Shown piece after piece: positions 44,193-53,652 of a stretch of 64,000 nt of DNA (position 1 is the first letter of the stretch; each line of letters opens with the position of its first letter). The stretch covers positions 62,001 through 126,000 of the forward strand of contig JARWZZ010000015.1 of NCBI GenBank assembly GCA_029866125.1. The letters run 5' to 3'. The notes under the pieces are model-generated. The model had not been told where the DNA came from, searched no databases, and saw only the letters and a program-made list of their open reading frames with translations. A program made the position numbers and the translations under genes. This DNA comes from Limnobacter sp. (GTDB taxonomy: Bacteria > Pseudomonadota > Gammaproteobacteria > Burkholderiales > Burkholderiaceae_B).

Positions 44193-44948
44193 TTACTTGA
44201 TGTCCTTCCAGAAGGCTGCGTTAAGCCTCCAAGCAAAAATGGTGAACACACCAAAGAACATCAACACAATCACACCCAAGCGCACTCGGTCATTTCGCCC
44301 CGGTTCAGCCATGAATGTCAAGAAGCTGGTCAAGTCTGCCATGGCTTGATCGTATTCCTTTTGGTCCATTTTACCTGGCTTAACCTGCTCAAACCCAACA
44401 AAGGTATGAATGGTTTTTTCAGGATCATGTGGATCCTTCTTGTCCTCATACTTGGCGGTACGCACGCCCTGCAACTCCCACAACACATGAGGCATACCCA
44501 CGTTCGGGAATGCCAAGTTGTTCCAACCGGTTGCCTTGGAAGGGTCGCGGTAGTAGGTGCGCAAGTAAGTGTAAAGGTAGTCTGAACCTGTACCTGCGTG
44601 TGAAGAGCGTGAACGAGTAATCACAGACAAATCGGGTGGAGTTGCACCAAACCATGCTTTTGCATCTTTTGGATCAATCGCAACCGACATCGTGTCGCCT
44701 ACTTTCTCAGCTGCAAACAGCAAGTTGGCCTTGATTTGCTCATCAGTTAAACCAATGTCCTGCAAACGGTTGTAACGCATGCTGTTTGCGCTGTGGCAGT
44801 TCAAACAGTAGTTTACAAACAGTTTGGCACCACGCTGAAGTGCAGCCAGATCGTTACTTTGCTCTGGCGCCTTGTCCAAGGGGTGACCACCACCCGCCGC
44901 CAACACCAAGGAAGGCAGCAGGGCCAGCAATGCTAATAATTTTTTCAT
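44193..44948 (-). CDS. petC: Ubiquinol-cytochrome c reductase, cytochrome c1 subunit
   Basis: Membrane-anchored c-type cytochrome of the bc1 complex; passes electrons from the Rieske protein to soluble cytochrome c. A Sec signal peptide MKKLLALLALLPSLVLA is followed by heme site VNYCLNCHSANSMRYNRL (CxxCH). A C-terminal transmembrane anchor is at about 222-240 (RLGVIVLMFFGVFTIFAW). I use ATG 44948 (251 residues) with AGGGA at good spacing; the frame continues upstream to 45053 inside petB without homology. It lies 19 bp after petB. Confidence 0.96.
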   Translation of the reverse strand: MKKLLALLALLPSLVLAAGGGHPLDKAPEQSNDLAALQRGAKLFVNYCLNCHSANSMRYNRLQDIGLTDEQIKANLLFAAEKVGDTMSVAIDPKDAKAWFGATPPDLSVITRSRSSHAGTGSDYLYTYLRTYYRDPSKATGWNNLAFPNVGMPHVLWELQGVRTAKYEDKKDPHDPEKTIHTFVGFEQVKPGKMDQKEYDQAMADLTSFLTFMAEPGRNDRVRLGVIVLMFFGVFTIFAWRLNAAFWKDIK

Positions 44949-44967
44949 TCTTAGTATCCCTTCGTCA

Positions 44968-46233
44968 TCAGTGCGCGTGGAAAACCACACGGTCCGGCAC
45001 TTTCTTGAAAGTACCCATCTTGGACCACCATGGCATGGCCACGAAGAAACCAAAATAAATCAAAGTACAGATTTTGGCCACGATGTTGCCAACGGGTGAA
45101 GGTGGCTGTACGCCCAAGTAACCCAAAATCACGAAGGACACAATGAATGTCGCGTAAATGTACTTGTGCAGGTTTGGACGATAGCGAATGGACTTCACTG
45201 GGCTCTTGTCCAACCAAGGCAGGAAGAACAGAATGACCACAGCACCACCCATTGCAATCACACCCCAGAACTTGGCATCAAGGCCCAGCATTGGGAAGTC
45301 GATGGCACGCAGCACTGAATAGTAAGGCGTGAAGTACCAAACCGGCGCAATGTGCGGAGGCGTCTTCAGTGGGTCAGCTGGAATGAAGTTGTTGTATTCC
45401 AGGAAGTAACCGCCCATTTCTGGAGCGAAGAACACTATCGCTGAGAACACCATCAAGAACACACCCACGCCCAAAATGTCGTGAACTGTGTAGTAAGGGT
45501 GGAATGGAATGCCGTCCAAAGGAATGCCATTGGCGTCTTTCTTTTCCTTGATTTCTACACCGTCTGGGTTGTTAGAACCCACTTCGTGCAAAGCCACCAA
45601 GTGAGCAACCACCAAGCCCAACAGGACCAGCGGCACAGCAATCACGTGGAAGGAGAAAAAGCGGTTCAACGTGGCATCTGACACCACATAGTCACCGCGA
45701 ATCCAAATACCCAAGTCTGGACCAATTACCGGAATGGCTGTGAACAAGTTCACAATCACCTGCGCGCCCCAGTAGGACATTTGGCCCCAAGGCAGCAAGT
45801 AACCCATGAAGGCTTCGGCCATCAAACACAGGAAAATGGCAACACCAAACACCCAGATCAATTCACGGGGTTTGCGATAGGAGCCATACAACAGGCCACG
45901 CATCATGTGCAGGTAAACCACCACGAAAAACATGGAGGCGCCGGTGGAGTGCATGTAACGCACCAACCAACCCCATGGTACATCACGCATGATGTACTCA
46001 ACAGACTCAAACGCTTTGGCAGCGTCAGGCTTGTAGTGCATGACCAAGAAAATACCGGTCACAATTTGAATCACCAAGACCAACAAGGCCAGTGAACCAA
46101 AGAAATACCAAAAGTTAAAGTTCTTTGGCGCATAGTACTCAGACAAATGCGCTTTGTATGTGGAGGTCAAGGGGAAGCGCTGGTCGATCCAGCCCATCAG
46201 CCCGGTTGTTTCCACTTTCTTATCTGCAGCCAT
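44968..46233 (-). CDS. petB: Ubiquinol-cytochrome c reductase, cytochrome b subunit
   Basis: Core membrane subunit of the bc1 complex carrying the two b hemes and the quinol sites. The 421 residues have eight or more transmembrane helices. Visible: WFFGSLALL-type first helix (FWYFFGSLALLVLVIQIVTG), YMHSTGASMFFVVVYLHMMRG (heme histidines), GYLLPWGQMSYWGAQVI, and the PEWYF-loop equivalent APVWYFTPYYSVLRAI. The family PEWY is PVWY here, as in some betaproteobacteria. It lies between petA and petC. Confidence 0.97.
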   Translation of the reverse strand: MAADKKVETTGLMGWIDQRFPLTSTYKAHLSEYYAPKNFNFWYFFGSLALLVLVIQIVTGIFLVMHYKPDAAKAFESVEYIMRDVPWGWLVRYMHSTGASMFFVVVYLHMMRGLLYGSYRKPRELIWVFGVAIFLCLMAEAFMGYLLPWGQMSYWGAQVIVNLFTAIPVIGPDLGIWIRGDYVVSDATLNRFFSFHVIAVPLVLLGLVVAHLVALHEVGSNNPDGVEIKEKKDANGIPLDGIPFHPYYTVHDILGVGVFLMVFSAIVFFAPEMGGYFLEYNNFIPADPLKTPPHIAPVWYFTPYYSVLRAIDFPMLGLDAKFWGVIAMGGAVVILFFLPWLDKSPVKSIRYRPNLHKYIYATFIVSFVILGYLGVQPPSPVGNIVAKICTLIYFGFFVAMPWWSKMGTFKKVPDRVVFHAH

Positions 46234-46256
46234 AATAGACTCCTTGCTCTCAGATA

Positions 46257-46862
46257 TCAGGCGTTGTTTTCATCCACACCAATAATCAACTTGGTGTCAG
46301 ACAAATACTTGTGCGGGGGGACTTCCAGGTTATCTGGAGCGGGTTTATTGGCATACACACGGCCAGCCATGTCGAAAATAGAACCGTGGCAGGGGCATAG
46401 GAAGCCGCCTTTCCAGTCGTTCGGCAAACTAGGCTGTGGGCCTGGCTCAAAACGAGCAGAGGGTGAACAACCCAAATGCGAACAAATCCCAACTGCCACC
46501 AGGTATTCTGGCTTGATGGAGCGATGTGTGTTGCGCGCGTATGCGGGGGTCAAAGCATCGGGATCACGTTCAGACTTGGGATCGGCCAACTGCCCATCCA
46601 GCGCTGGCAATTCTGCCAAAGCCTTTTCGTCGCGACGCACCACCCAGACTGGCTTACCGCGCCACTCTACAGTGCGCATTTCACCAGGCTCCATGCCAGC
46701 AATGTCGATCTCTACTGGTGCGCCCGCTGCCTTGGCACGCTCAGAAGGCGCCAAAGTGGAAACGAAAGCCACGCCAGTGGCTGCGGCAGCTACGCCACCC
46801 GCTGCGCCGCAAGCGATCATCCACACCCGACGCTCTTTGTCTACAGGTTGATTAGTGCTCAT
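46257..46862 (-). CDS. petA: Ubiquinol-cytochrome c reductase, Rieske iron-sulfur subunit
   Basis: Rieske protein of the bc1 complex. The N-terminal twin-arginine segment KERRVWMIACGAAGG and hydrophobic anchor (about 14-33) suggest Tat export, which fits folded Fe-S proteins. The [2Fe-2S] ligands are in GICSHLGCSPS and LCPCHGSIFD. I take ATG 46862 (201 residues); the TTG at 46865 is one codon upstream. It is the first gene of petABC. Upstream (46863-47060) TACAAT at 46980-46985 on the minus strand is a candidate -10. Confidence 0.96.
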   Translation of the reverse strand: MSTNQPVDKERRVWMIACGAAGGVAAAATGVAFVSTLAPSERAKAAGAPVEIDIAGMEPGEMRTVEWRGKPVWVVRRDEKALAELPALDGQLADPKSERDPDALTPAYARNTHRSIKPEYLVAVGICSHLGCSPSARFEPGPQPSLPNDWKGGFLCPCHGSIFDMAGRVYANKPAPDNLEVPPHKYLSDTKLIIGVDENNA

Positions 46863-46979
46863 CAAAAATAACCCCGATCAGAAAAAACGGTTCACTCGCC
46901 CCCACCTGAATTTCGGCCATCGAATTTGACCCCGACAGGCACACCTTAGGTAGGATAAAAGCTTTCTATGCAACCCGAG

Positions 46980-46985
46980 ATTGTA
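46980..46985 (-). promoter_or_regulatory. Candidate -10 of petABC
   Basis: On the minus strand TACAAT lies 17 bp downstream of a weak TTATTG. This would give a ~110-nt leader before the petA ATG. The -35 is poor, so the call is tentative. Confidence 0.35.
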
Positions 46986-47060
46986 CCCCAGCAGGGTGGT
47001 AACAATAAATAGCTACAGGCGTAAATGTGTACAGTTTGCTTGAGAAAACATGCACAAATT

Positions 47061-47822
47061 TTAGACCGGCACGAAAAGATCATGGAACTCCACCTCAATA
47101 CCAAACTTTTCGGCCAAATGTTCACCCAAAGCCTTGGCCCCACAACGCTCAGTCGCATGGTGGCCAGCACCCAGCAAGGTCACACCGAGTTCGCTTGCAA
47201 CATGCACTGCGGGTTCAGAAAGCTCTCCGGTTAAATACAAATCCGCACCTGCCAAACCGGCCTCTTCCACATAACCCGGCGCACCACCTGTGCACCAACT
47301 TACAGTTCGGATCAAGCGATCGTCATTGTGCACACCAACCGACTGACACGGATGCCCCAAAGCTTGACTTACCTTTTGCCGCAAAAGGCTCAAAGGCAAA
47401 GGCGCATCCAATTCGCCCAGGTGGATCAATCCTTTGGCACCCACAATTCTGCTGCTCTTCCAACCTAAAATTTGCCCCAGCTGCACATTATTTCCAAACT
47501 CGGGGTGCTTGTCCAAAGGCAAGTGGTAGGCAAACACATTCAACTGCGCACCCAAAACAGCCTGCAAACGCTGTTTTCTAAAACCAGTCAGCACCTGCGG
47601 GTCACCTTTCCACATCAAACCGTGATGAACCAGAATTGCATCGGCCTGCCGCTCTACTGCAAGGTCAATGAAGGCCTGAGATGCGGTTACACCTGTCAAC
47701 AGCCTGCGAACTTGGGGCTTTCCCTCTACTTGCAAGCCATTTGGGCAATAATCTGCCATCATATTGGGGTCGAGCAAATCTCGAAGGTACTGCGCCAATT
47801 GGTCTCGGTGAATTGAACTCAA
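47061..47822 (-). CDS. Nif3-like dinuclear metal-center hexameric protein
   Basis: Member of the Nif3/YbgI/DUF34 family, toroidal hexamers with a two-metal site; once annotated GTP cyclohydrolase I type 2. The biochemical role is not settled. In 253 residues: DYCPNGLQVEG, ILVHHGLMWKG (metal histidines), YHLPLDKHPEFGNNVQLG, and near the C-terminus LLGAGHHATERCGAKAL (H and E ligands). The start is TTG 47822, supported by GAGG seven bases upstream. The divergent DegS-like gene starts 20 bp away. Confidence 0.92.
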   Translation of the reverse strand: MSSIHRDQLAQYLRDLLDPNMMADYCPNGLQVEGKPQVRRLLTGVTASQAFIDLAVERQADAILVHHGLMWKGDPQVLTGFRKQRLQAVLGAQLNVFAYHLPLDKHPEFGNNVQLGQILGWKSSRIVGAKGLIHLGELDAPLPLSLLRQKVSQALGHPCQSVGVHNDDRLIRTVSWCTGGAPGYVEEAGLAGADLYLTGELSEPAVHVASELGVTLLGAGHHATERCGAKALGEHLAEKFGIEVEFHDLFVPV

Positions 47823-47842
47823 AGCAAAACCTCAACTCAAAA

Positions 47843-49000
47843 ATGCTTAAAAAAATTTGGCTCACATTTGCGCAAGCCACCGCCGTATTTCTTGCATTGT
47901 ATTTCATCCTGGAAGTACTGCGCCCAACTTGGCTACCCGAGGTTTTGCAACCCGCCACCCACAAAGTCAGTGTCGAAGAAAAATCGGGCATTCACTTTCG
48001 CAACGCGGTGACTCGCGCCACACCTGCTGTGGTCAATATATTTACTTCGAAATCCATCAGCAGCACCGCATCCAAGCACCCATTCTTTGACGATCCGGAA
48101 ATTCGCAAATTCTTCGGTGAAGACCACGACTTAGGCACCCCCGAGGAAGACCCCGCATCAAGCTTGGGTTCTGGCGTCATTGTGAGCGCCGAAGGCTATG
48201 TGCTGACCAACCAGCACGTGGTGGAATCAGCCGACGAAATTGAAGTCAATCTTGCGGACGGGCGTGCAGCCAAAGCCGAGTTGGTGGGCACTGACCCCGA
48301 GACTGATTTGGCGGTGTTGCGCATCCGCTTGGACAATTTACCCAGCTTGCAGTTTGCAAAAATCGACTCCGCGCAAGTGGGCGACGTGGTTCTTGCCATT
48401 GGCAATCCGTTTGGGGTGGGTCAAACCGTGACCATGGGCATTGTTAGCGCAATCGGGCGTAACCATGTCGGCATCAACACCTTCGAGAACTTCATCCAAA
48501 CCGATGCCGCCATCAACCCGGGCAACTCGGGTGGTGCGTTGGTGGACACCGAAGGCAATCTCTTGGGCATCAACACCGCCATTTACAGCCGTTCGGGCGG
48601 GTCTTTGGGGATTGGTTTCGCCATTCCAGGTGAAACGGTACGTAATGTGTTGGACCAAATTGTAAAAAGTGGTGCAGTCACACGCGGATACATCGGCGTG
48701 GAACAACAAAACATCAGCACGGACTTGATTGAGGCCTTCAACCTTCCGCAAAAAGAAGGTGTGATCATCGCGGGAATCGTCAAGGATGGACCAGCAGATT
48801 TGGCAGGCTTGAAGGTGGGCGATATTTTGCTGAGCCTAGATGGCAAAAAAATCAACGACACATCACAAATGTTGAATTTGATCGCAAACCTTGTACCTGG
48901 TGAGAAGAAGAAAGTTCAGGTTCTCAGGGAGGGCAAAAAGGTCGAGATCATCATTCAAATTGGTACACGCCCGCGCCCTAAGGATTTATTGAAAAAGTAA
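47843..49000 (+). CDS. DegS/HtrA-like periplasmic serine endoprotease, membrane-anchored
   Basis: Trypsin-like protease of the HtrA family with an N-terminal anchor (about 5-28, IWLTFAQATAVFLALYFILE) and a single PDZ domain (about 285-375). This is the DegS-type layout, not DegP. The triad is His125 (TNQHVVESA), Asp155 (TDLAVLRI) and Ser229 (NPGNSGGALV). E. coli DegS starts the RseA cascade for sigma-E; whether this does is inference. I start at ATG 47843 (385 residues), since the 54 upstream codons are antisense to the Nif3 gene. The bc1-Nif3-HtrA order is common in Burkholderiales. Confidence 0.93.
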   Translation: MLKKIWLTFAQATAVFLALYFILEVLRPTWLPEVLQPATHKVSVEEKSGIHFRNAVTRATPAVVNIFTSKSISSTASKHPFFDDPEIRKFFGEDHDLGTPEEDPASSLGSGVIVSAEGYVLTNQHVVESADEIEVNLADGRAAKAELVGTDPETDLAVLRIRLDNLPSLQFAKIDSAQVGDVVLAIGNPFGVGQTVTMGIVSAIGRNHVGINTFENFIQTDAAINPGNSGGALVDTEGNLLGINTAIYSRSGGSLGIGFAIPGETVRNVLDQIVKSGAVTRGYIGVEQQNISTDLIEAFNLPQKEGVIIAGIVKDGPADLAGLKVGDILLSLDGKKINDTSQMLNLIANLVPGEKKKVQVLREGKKVEIIIQIGTRPRPKDLLKK

Positions 49001-49063
49001 GGTGAATACGCTCAAGCGCTGAAAGTACCGCGAAAGTACTGCACTAAAGGCGCGGTATTCACC
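49001..49063. repeat. Inverted repeat between degS-like gene and tatC
   Basis: GGTGAATAC (49001-49009) and GTATTCACC (49055-49063) are perfect inverted arms with a 45-nt interior that contains AAGTACCGCGAAAGTACT, a small hairpin of its own. The right arm overlaps the tatC stop. It may end transcription from both sides, but there is no T tract. Confidence 0.5.
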
Positions 49064-49805
49064 CCTGATTTTCTTCAATATCCATTGGCTTTTTGCCGAT
49101 GAAACGCGCAGCAATAATGCCAACCTCATACAGCAAGCAAATGGGGATGGCCAAAAACAGTTGGGACATCACATCAGGCGGGGTTACCACAGCGGCTACA
49201 ACGAAAGCGGCAACAATGACATAACCCCTTATTTCCTCGAGTTTTTTGATGTCCACAATGCCCATATAAACCAACACGATCACCACAATCGGCACTTCAA
49301 AAGTAACCCCGAAAGCCATGAACATGGTGATTACAAAACTCAAATAAGCTTCAATGTCTGGCGCGGGCGTGATGCTGGCAGGTGCAAACTCATTGATAAA
49401 CGCAAACACGCTGCCAAAAACAATGAAATGGCAGAATGCAATGCCACCCAAAAACAACAAGGTGCTGGAAACAATAATCGGCAAAGCCAGGCGTTTTTCG
49501 TGTTGATACAGGCCAGGAGCCACAAAGGCCCACACTTGATACAAAATCACGGGCAAGGCCAGCACGAAGGCGACCATTGCAGTTAGCTTAATCGGCACCA
49601 TGAATGGCGTAATCACGCCTGTGGCGATCATTTTTGTGCCTTCAGGCAGTGCGTTTTGAATCGGCTGGGCCAGCAAATCAAAAATAACGCTGGCTGTGGG
49701 CCAAATCATCAAGGCAACAAACACCACCGCAAAACCAATAATGGCGCGCAGCAGACGGTCGCGTAGTTCGACCAAGTGACTGACAAAGTTTTCTTCTTGA
49801 GTCAT
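49059..49805 (-). CDS. tatC: Sec-independent protein translocase subunit TatC
   Basis: Multispanning receptor for twin-arginine signal peptides. The 248 residues have six hydrophobic helices. The signature [16 protein letters not shown] is at the N-terminus and the [18 protein letters not shown] periplasmic loop is in the middle. It overlaps tatB by 4 bp (ATGA). Likely cargo in this window: AmiC, Rieske PetA and perhaps MlaC, all with RR-type signals. Confidence 0.97.
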   Translation of the reverse strand: MTQEENFVSHLVELRDRLLRAIIGFAVVFVALMIWPTASVIFDLLAQPIQNALPEGTKMIATGVITPFMVPIKLTAMVAFVLALPVILYQVWAFVAPGLYQHEKRLALPIIVSSTLLFLGGIAFCHFIVFGSVFAFINEFAPASITPAPDIEAYLSFVITMFMAFGVTFEVPIVVIVLVYMGIVDIKKLEEIRGYVIVAAFVVAAVVTPPDVMSQLFLAIPICLLYEVGIIAARFIGKKPMDIEENQG

Positions 49806-50479
49806 GATTTTTGCAGACCTGCCGGGGTTGATTCTTGAGAGGCAGACTGAACAGCCGTGCGTGGTGGCTCGGACTTCTTTTCCGGCTCAGGCTCTGGATA
49901 AGCATCCGACAGCAAAATCGGGCCATCTTTTTCGGCTGGATTATAATCAGTCGGGTCCAGCTTGATCGACTCCTCCGCAGCAAGCTGACCCGCACCAGCG
50001 GCACCAACACCAGCGGCACTGGCACCAGCGGCTACCGGCGGCCCTTGCATTTCTGTCGCAGCAGCGGGCTTATGTGGAAGCGGAGTGACTGAAGATTGAG
50101 CTAATGAAGGTTGAGCTGAAGGCTGCCCTGGGGCTGAAGTCACCGCTTGTGCAGACGCAGGTGGCATCGCCTCCAATGCGGCCACATCATCTTCGATGGA
50201 CTTCACGCTTTGCTGCACAGAATCCTCAGTTTCACGCATGGTTTGGTGAACATTGGTTTCCAACTTGCGTGCGGCATCCTGCATTTCTGCCTGAAGCCGG
50301 CGCAATTCATCAATTTCCATCTCGCGATTGATTTCGGTTTTCACATCGTTGACATAACGCTGTGCTTTACCCAACAAATGGCCAATTGTGCGTGCCACTT
50401 TGGGCAAACGCTCGGGTCCAATAACCACGAGCGCCACCACGGCAATCACAATCAGTTCTGAAAAACCGATATCAAACAT
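49802..50479 (-). CDS. tatB: Sec-independent protein translocase subunit TatB
   Basis: Works with TatC in signal recognition. The N-terminal helix [30 protein letters not shown] is diagnostic, with Glu8 and the GPERLP hinge. An amphipathic helix and coiled region run to about residue 90. A long Ala/Pro/Gln/Ser-rich tail (about 95-225, with [19 protein letters not shown]) makes it longer (225) than E. coli TatB (171); this tail is poorly conserved in the family. It overlaps tatC by 4 bp. Confidence 0.94.
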   Translation of the reverse strand: MFDIGFSELIVIAVVALVVIGPERLPKVARTIGHLLGKAQRYVNDVKTEINREMEIDELRRLQAEMQDAARKLETNVHQTMRETEDSVQQSVKSIEDDVAALEAMPPASAQAVTSAPGQPSAQPSLAQSSVTPLPHKPAAATEMQGPPVAAGASAAGVGAAGAGQLAAEESIKLDPTDYNPAEKDGPILLSDAYPEPEPEKKSEPPRTAVQSASQESTPAGLQKS

Positions 50480-50512
50480 GCATTAACCTACTGAGGACTG
50501 GCTCTTTATTAA

Positions 50513-50559
50513 AGCTTAAGATTTTTCGCTTAAGACTTTAGTTAGCGCTTAAGACTTTT
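50513..50559. repeat. Triplicated tatA 3' end in the tatA-tatB gap
   Basis: Three related 14-mers with core GCTTAAGA(C/T)TTT(T/A) lie at 50513-50526, 50527-50540 and 50546-50559. The last contains the real tatA stop codon (TAA within TCTTAAGC on the minus strand); the other two look like downstream copies of it. Confidence 0.75.
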
Positions 50560-50788
50560 CTTTGGATTCCACATCGATGGTGTCTGCGGTTTTACGCACA
50601 CCTTGCTCGATGTTTGCAGGGGCAGCTTTGGCTGCATCTGCTTCCGCGTTTGCATCCTTCATGCCCTCTTTGAAGCCTTTCACCGCCCCACCCAAATCAG
50701 AACCAATATTGCGCAGCTTTTTGGTGCCGAAAATCAGCATGACCACTACCAGTACGATCAACCAATGCCAAATACTGAATGAACCCAT
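50549..50788 (-). CDS. tatA: Sec-independent protein translocase subunit TatA
   Basis: Pore-forming subunit of the Tat system. In 79 residues: one membrane helix ([15 protein letters not shown], about 7-21), the [23 protein letters not shown] hinge and amphipathic helix, and a charged tail. It is the first gene of tatABC. It lies 20 bp downstream of the HIT gene and 69 bp upstream of tatB. Confidence 0.96.
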   Translation of the reverse strand: MGSFSIWHWLIVLVVVMLIFGTKKLRNIGSDLGGAVKGFKEGMKDANAEADAAKAAPANIEQGVRKTADTIDVESKEKS

Positions 50789-50808
50789 TTTATAAAACTC
50801 CTGAATTT

Positions 50809-51162
50809 TTAATGCTTTCTGGTCAACAAGGGGCCAAGGGGCTCATCGCCACCCAGCACGTGCATGTGCACGTGATAAACCTCCTGACAACCTACCCTGC
50901 CGTTGTTGATGATGGTTCGGAAGCCGTCGGCGCAGCCTTCTTGTTTGGCCAATTGGCCAGCCATTACCATCATTTTCCCCAGTACAGCCGTGTCTTCCAC
51001 TGTGGCGTCTGCCAAGGTTGGAATGTGCTTTTTTGGAATAATCAAAAAATGCACAGGTGCTGCAGGGTTTATGTCATGAAAGGCCAAGATGTCGTCATCT
51101 TCATAGACCTTCTTGCACGGTATTTGTCCCGCTATAATTTTGCAAAAAATACAATCTGACAT
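50809..51162 (-). CDS. HIT-family (HINT-like) nucleotide-binding protein
   Basis: Small purine-nucleotide phosphoramidase-type protein. In 117 residues: the zinc-like [19 protein letters not shown] start, [15 protein letters not shown], and the histidine triad [10 protein letters not shown] near 95-104. It lies between hisE (153 bp upstream) and tatA, a position seen in many betaproteobacteria. The physiological substrate is unknown. The 153-bp gap to hisE shows no clear terminator, so transcription may continue from the his genes. Confidence 0.94.
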   Translation of the reverse strand: MSDCIFCKIIAGQIPCKKVYEDDDILAFHDINPAAPVHFLIIPKKHIPTLADATVEDTAVLGKMMVMAGQLAKQEGCADGFRTIINNGRVGCQEVYHVHMHVLGGDEPLGPLLTRKH

Positions 51163-51315
51163 GCCAAGTCCCGTAGTCTCAAGTTGAAATGCACTCTATT
51201 CCTTTGAGTGTACAGAAGGCTGCACAGTCTAACGTGCCTGTGTGACAACTTCTGTAACAACTTCTCGGTAACCCACGCATCAACTCAAGTGAGCAAACGG
51301 AGCCCTCATTAGCCC

Positions 51316-51642
51316 TTATTCCTTTCGGCTCGCCTTTTCTTCCAGTCCGGACACACCCATTCGGCGGGCCAACTCATTGACCACATCATCTGCGGTCAAG
51401 CCGTGCCAAGACAGCAACACCATGGTGTGGAACCACAAGTCTGCGGCCTCATACACAACCTGCTCTTTGCTTTGGTCTTTGGAGGCCATCACCAACTCCA
51501 CGGCCTCTTCACCCACCTTTTTCAGTATGGCATCCTGCCCTTTGCTGTGCAGTTTAGCAACGTAACTGCTGTCGGGGCTGGCCTTCATCCGTTCTTCCAA
51601 TACTCGGGTCAACTCGGCGAGGATACTTCGTGTGTCAGACAT
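51316..51642 (-). CDS. hisE: Phosphoribosyl-ATP diphosphatase
   Basis: Second step of histidine synthesis: hydrolyses PR-ATP to PR-AMP. The 108-residue all-alpha protein has [28 protein letters not shown], whose acidic residues (EExxE type) bind Mg, and [18 protein letters not shown]. HisE is separate from HisI here rather than fused as in enterobacteria. It overlaps hisI by 8 bp. It is the last his gene of the cluster. Confidence 0.96.
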   Translation of the reverse strand: MSDTRSILAELTRVLEERMKASPDSSYVAKLHSKGQDAILKKVGEEAVELVMASKDQSKEQVVYEAADLWFHTMVLLSWHGLTADDVVNELARRMGVSGLEEKASRKE

Positions 51643-52078
51643 CGCTGCTTTCCTGAGGTGAACGTTGATTACCGTACATGTCTTTGGGGTCTTTGAGTAC
51701 TGGGTCTTTCACTACCCACCGCGGGGGATTTCCTTCCAAAGCCATGTAGAAACAGCTTTCTCGCCCCGTGTGGCAGGCTATGCCGCCTTCTTGCTCAATT
51801 TGCAAAACAACCACATCGCCATCGCAATCCAGACGGATTTGCATGACTTTTTGGCGATTGCCCGACTCTTCACCCTTAAACCACAGCTTTTGGCGTGATC
51901 GGGAAAAATAAGTGGCAAAGCCGGATTGTTGGGTCAGCTGCAAGGATTCTTTGTTCATCCAAGCCACCATCAACACCCGGCCTGTTTGATGGTCTTGTGC
52001 AACCACGTTGACCAAGCCATCTGCGTCAAAACGCACGCTGTCCAACCAGTTGTCGGTGATGATGACGTCTTTACTCAT
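51635..52078 (-). CDS. hisI: Phosphoribosyl-AMP cyclohydrolase
   Basis: Third step of histidine synthesis: opens the adenine ring of PR-AMP. In 147 residues: [44 protein letters not shown] and the zinc-binding [10 protein letters not shown]. The start is ATG 52078, whose ATGA overlaps the hisF stop, a coupled junction; an upstream in-frame start at 52090 would lie inside hisF. Confidence 0.96.
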   Translation of the reverse strand: MSKDVIITDNWLDSVRFDADGLVNVVAQDHQTGRVLMVAWMNKESLQLTQQSGFATYFSRSRQKLWFKGEESGNRQKVMQIRLDCDGDVVVLQIEQEGGIACHTGRESCFYMALEGNPPRWVVKDPVLKDPKDMYGNQRSPQESSDV

Positions 52079-52839
52079 ACGCGAACGCAAATACCCGCTT
52101 TGGCCATGTGGGCCTTTGCTTGTTGCACGGTGTATTCGCCGTAATGGAAAATGCTGGCGGCCAACACCGCACTGGCATGGCCTTCAAGCACGCCATCGAC
52201 CAAATGGTCGAGATTGCCTACACCACCGGATGCGATCACCGGAATATCCACCGCATCGCTGACGGCGCGTGTCAAAGGCAAATTGAAACCGATTTTTGTG
52301 CCATCTCGGTCCATGCTGGTCAACAACAACTCACCGGCACCCAAGGACTGCATTTTTCGAGCCCATTCCACGGCATCAAGGCCTGTTGGGTTGCGGCCAC
52401 CGTGGGTGTAAACCTCCCAACCGGGGCTACCATCGGCTTTGGCTTTGGCATCAATCGCAACCACGATGCACTGCGAACCATAACGGGATGCGGCCTCTTC
52501 CACCAATGCAGGATTGGTTACTGCAGAGGTGTTGATGGAAATTTTGTCCGCGCCAGCATTCAGCAATCGGCGTACATCTTCCACTTTGCGAACGCCACCG
52601 CCCACAGTCAAAGGGATAAACACTTGACTGGCCACAGCCTCAATCACATGGAGGATGATGTCGCGCTCATCGCTTGAAGCGGTGATGTCGAGAAAAGTCA
52701 GCTCGTCAGCGCCTTGTAGATTGTATTTGCGTGCGATTTCAACCGGGTCACCTGCATCACGCAGACCCACAAAATTGACGCCCTTCACCACCCTGCCTGC
52801 AGTCACATCCAGACAAGGGATAATTCGGCTGGCTAACAT
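52075..52839 (-). CDS. hisF: Imidazole glycerol phosphate synthase, cyclase subunit
   Basis: Beta/alpha-barrel partner of HisH that closes the imidazole ring and releases AICAR to purine synthesis. The 254 residues contain [16 protein letters not shown] (catalytic Asp11), [32 protein letters not shown] (second Asp) and [14 protein letters not shown]. It lies 1 bp after hisA and overlaps hisI by 4 bp. HisF and HisA are the classic duplicated half-barrel relatives. Confidence 0.98.
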   Translation of the reverse strand: MLASRIIPCLDVTAGRVVKGVNFVGLRDAGDPVEIARKYNLQGADELTFLDITASSDERDIILHVIEAVASQVFIPLTVGGGVRKVEDVRRLLNAGADKISINTSAVTNPALVEEAASRYGSQCIVVAIDAKAKADGSPGWEVYTHGGRNPTGLDAVEWARKMQSLGAGELLLTSMDRDGTKIGFNLPLTRAVSDAVDIPVIASGGVGNLDHLVDGVLEGHASAVLAASIFHYGEYTVQQAKAHMAKAGICVRV

Positions 52840-52840
52840 A

Positions 52841-53590
52841 TCAGTAACTGGTTCCGTTCAATTCGTCGGCCAATTCTTGGCCCTTGGCGAAGTCCAATGT
52901 ACCTTCGTAAATGGAGCGGCCACAAATTGCACCCACCACACCTTCATGTTCAACAGCACACAGTTGGCGCACATCATCAAGATTGTGAACTCCACCCGAT
53001 GCAATCACCGGAATGGTCAGCGAGTTGGCCAGCTTGACTGTGGCTTCAATGTTCACACCGCTCAACATGCCATCGCGGCCAATGTCGGTGTAAATAATGG
53101 ATTCCACGCCGTAGCCTTCGTATTTTTGAGCCAAGTCGACCACATCATGGCCGGATATCTTGCTCCAACCGTCGGTGGCCACTTTGCCGTCCTTGGCGTC
53201 CAGACCCACAATAATCTGGCCGGGAAAGGCGCCGCAGGCATCATGCAGAAAGCCCGGGTTTTTCACCGCTGCGGTACCAATAATGATGTAACTCAAACCG
53301 TCATCCAAATAACGCTCAATCGTGTCCAAGTCACGAATACCGCCGCCCAGCTGCACGGGGATTTGGCCGCCGACGGCATCTAGAATGTCGATAATGACGC
53401 GCTCATTGACTGGCTTGCCAGCAACCGCCCCATTGAGGTCCACCAAATGCAAGCGCCTTGCGCCAGCAGCAACCCATTTCAGGGCCATTTCTACGGGGTC
53501 TGCCGAGAAAATGGTGGCGTCGTCCATGTTGCCCTGCTTTAAGCGTACACACTGGCCGTCTTTAAGATCGATTGCTGGAATGAGTAACAT
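52841..53590 (-). CDS. hisA: ProFAR isomerase (HisA)
   Basis: Amadori isomerase of histidine synthesis: 1-(5-phosphoribosyl)-5-[(5-phosphoribosylamino)methylideneamino]imidazole-4-carboxamide isomerase. In the 249-residue barrel: [19 protein letters not shown] (catalytic Asp8), [34 protein letters not shown] (second Asp), and [16 protein letters not shown]. It lies 62 bp after hisH and 1 bp before hisF. Confidence 0.98.
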   Translation of the reverse strand: MLLIPAIDLKDGQCVRLKQGNMDDATIFSADPVEMALKWVAAGARRLHLVDLNGAVAGKPVNERVIIDILDAVGGQIPVQLGGGIRDLDTIERYLDDGLSYIIIGTAAVKNPGFLHDACGAFPGQIIVGLDAKDGKVATDGWSKISGHDVVDLAQKYEGYGVESIIYTDIGRDGMLSGVNIEATVKLANSLTIPVIASGGVHNLDDVRQLCAVEHEGVVGAICGRSIYEGTLDFAKGQELADELNGTSY

Positions 53591-53652
53591 GAGAGTTTTT
53601 TGGAGTTATCGGAAAAATGATCGGAAAAGGATGTCGTTTAATTAAAAAAGCA

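Noticed and set aside
44949-45053. N-terminal extension of cytochrome c1
   Set aside because: It lies inside petB and would bury the signal peptide MKKLLALLALLPSL; a good ribosome-binding site supports ATG 44948.
49001-49063. Intrinsic terminator between the DegS-like gene and tatC
   Set aside because: The arms are perfect but 45 nt apart, there is no T tract, and one arm lies in the tatC stop; kept only as an inverted repeat.
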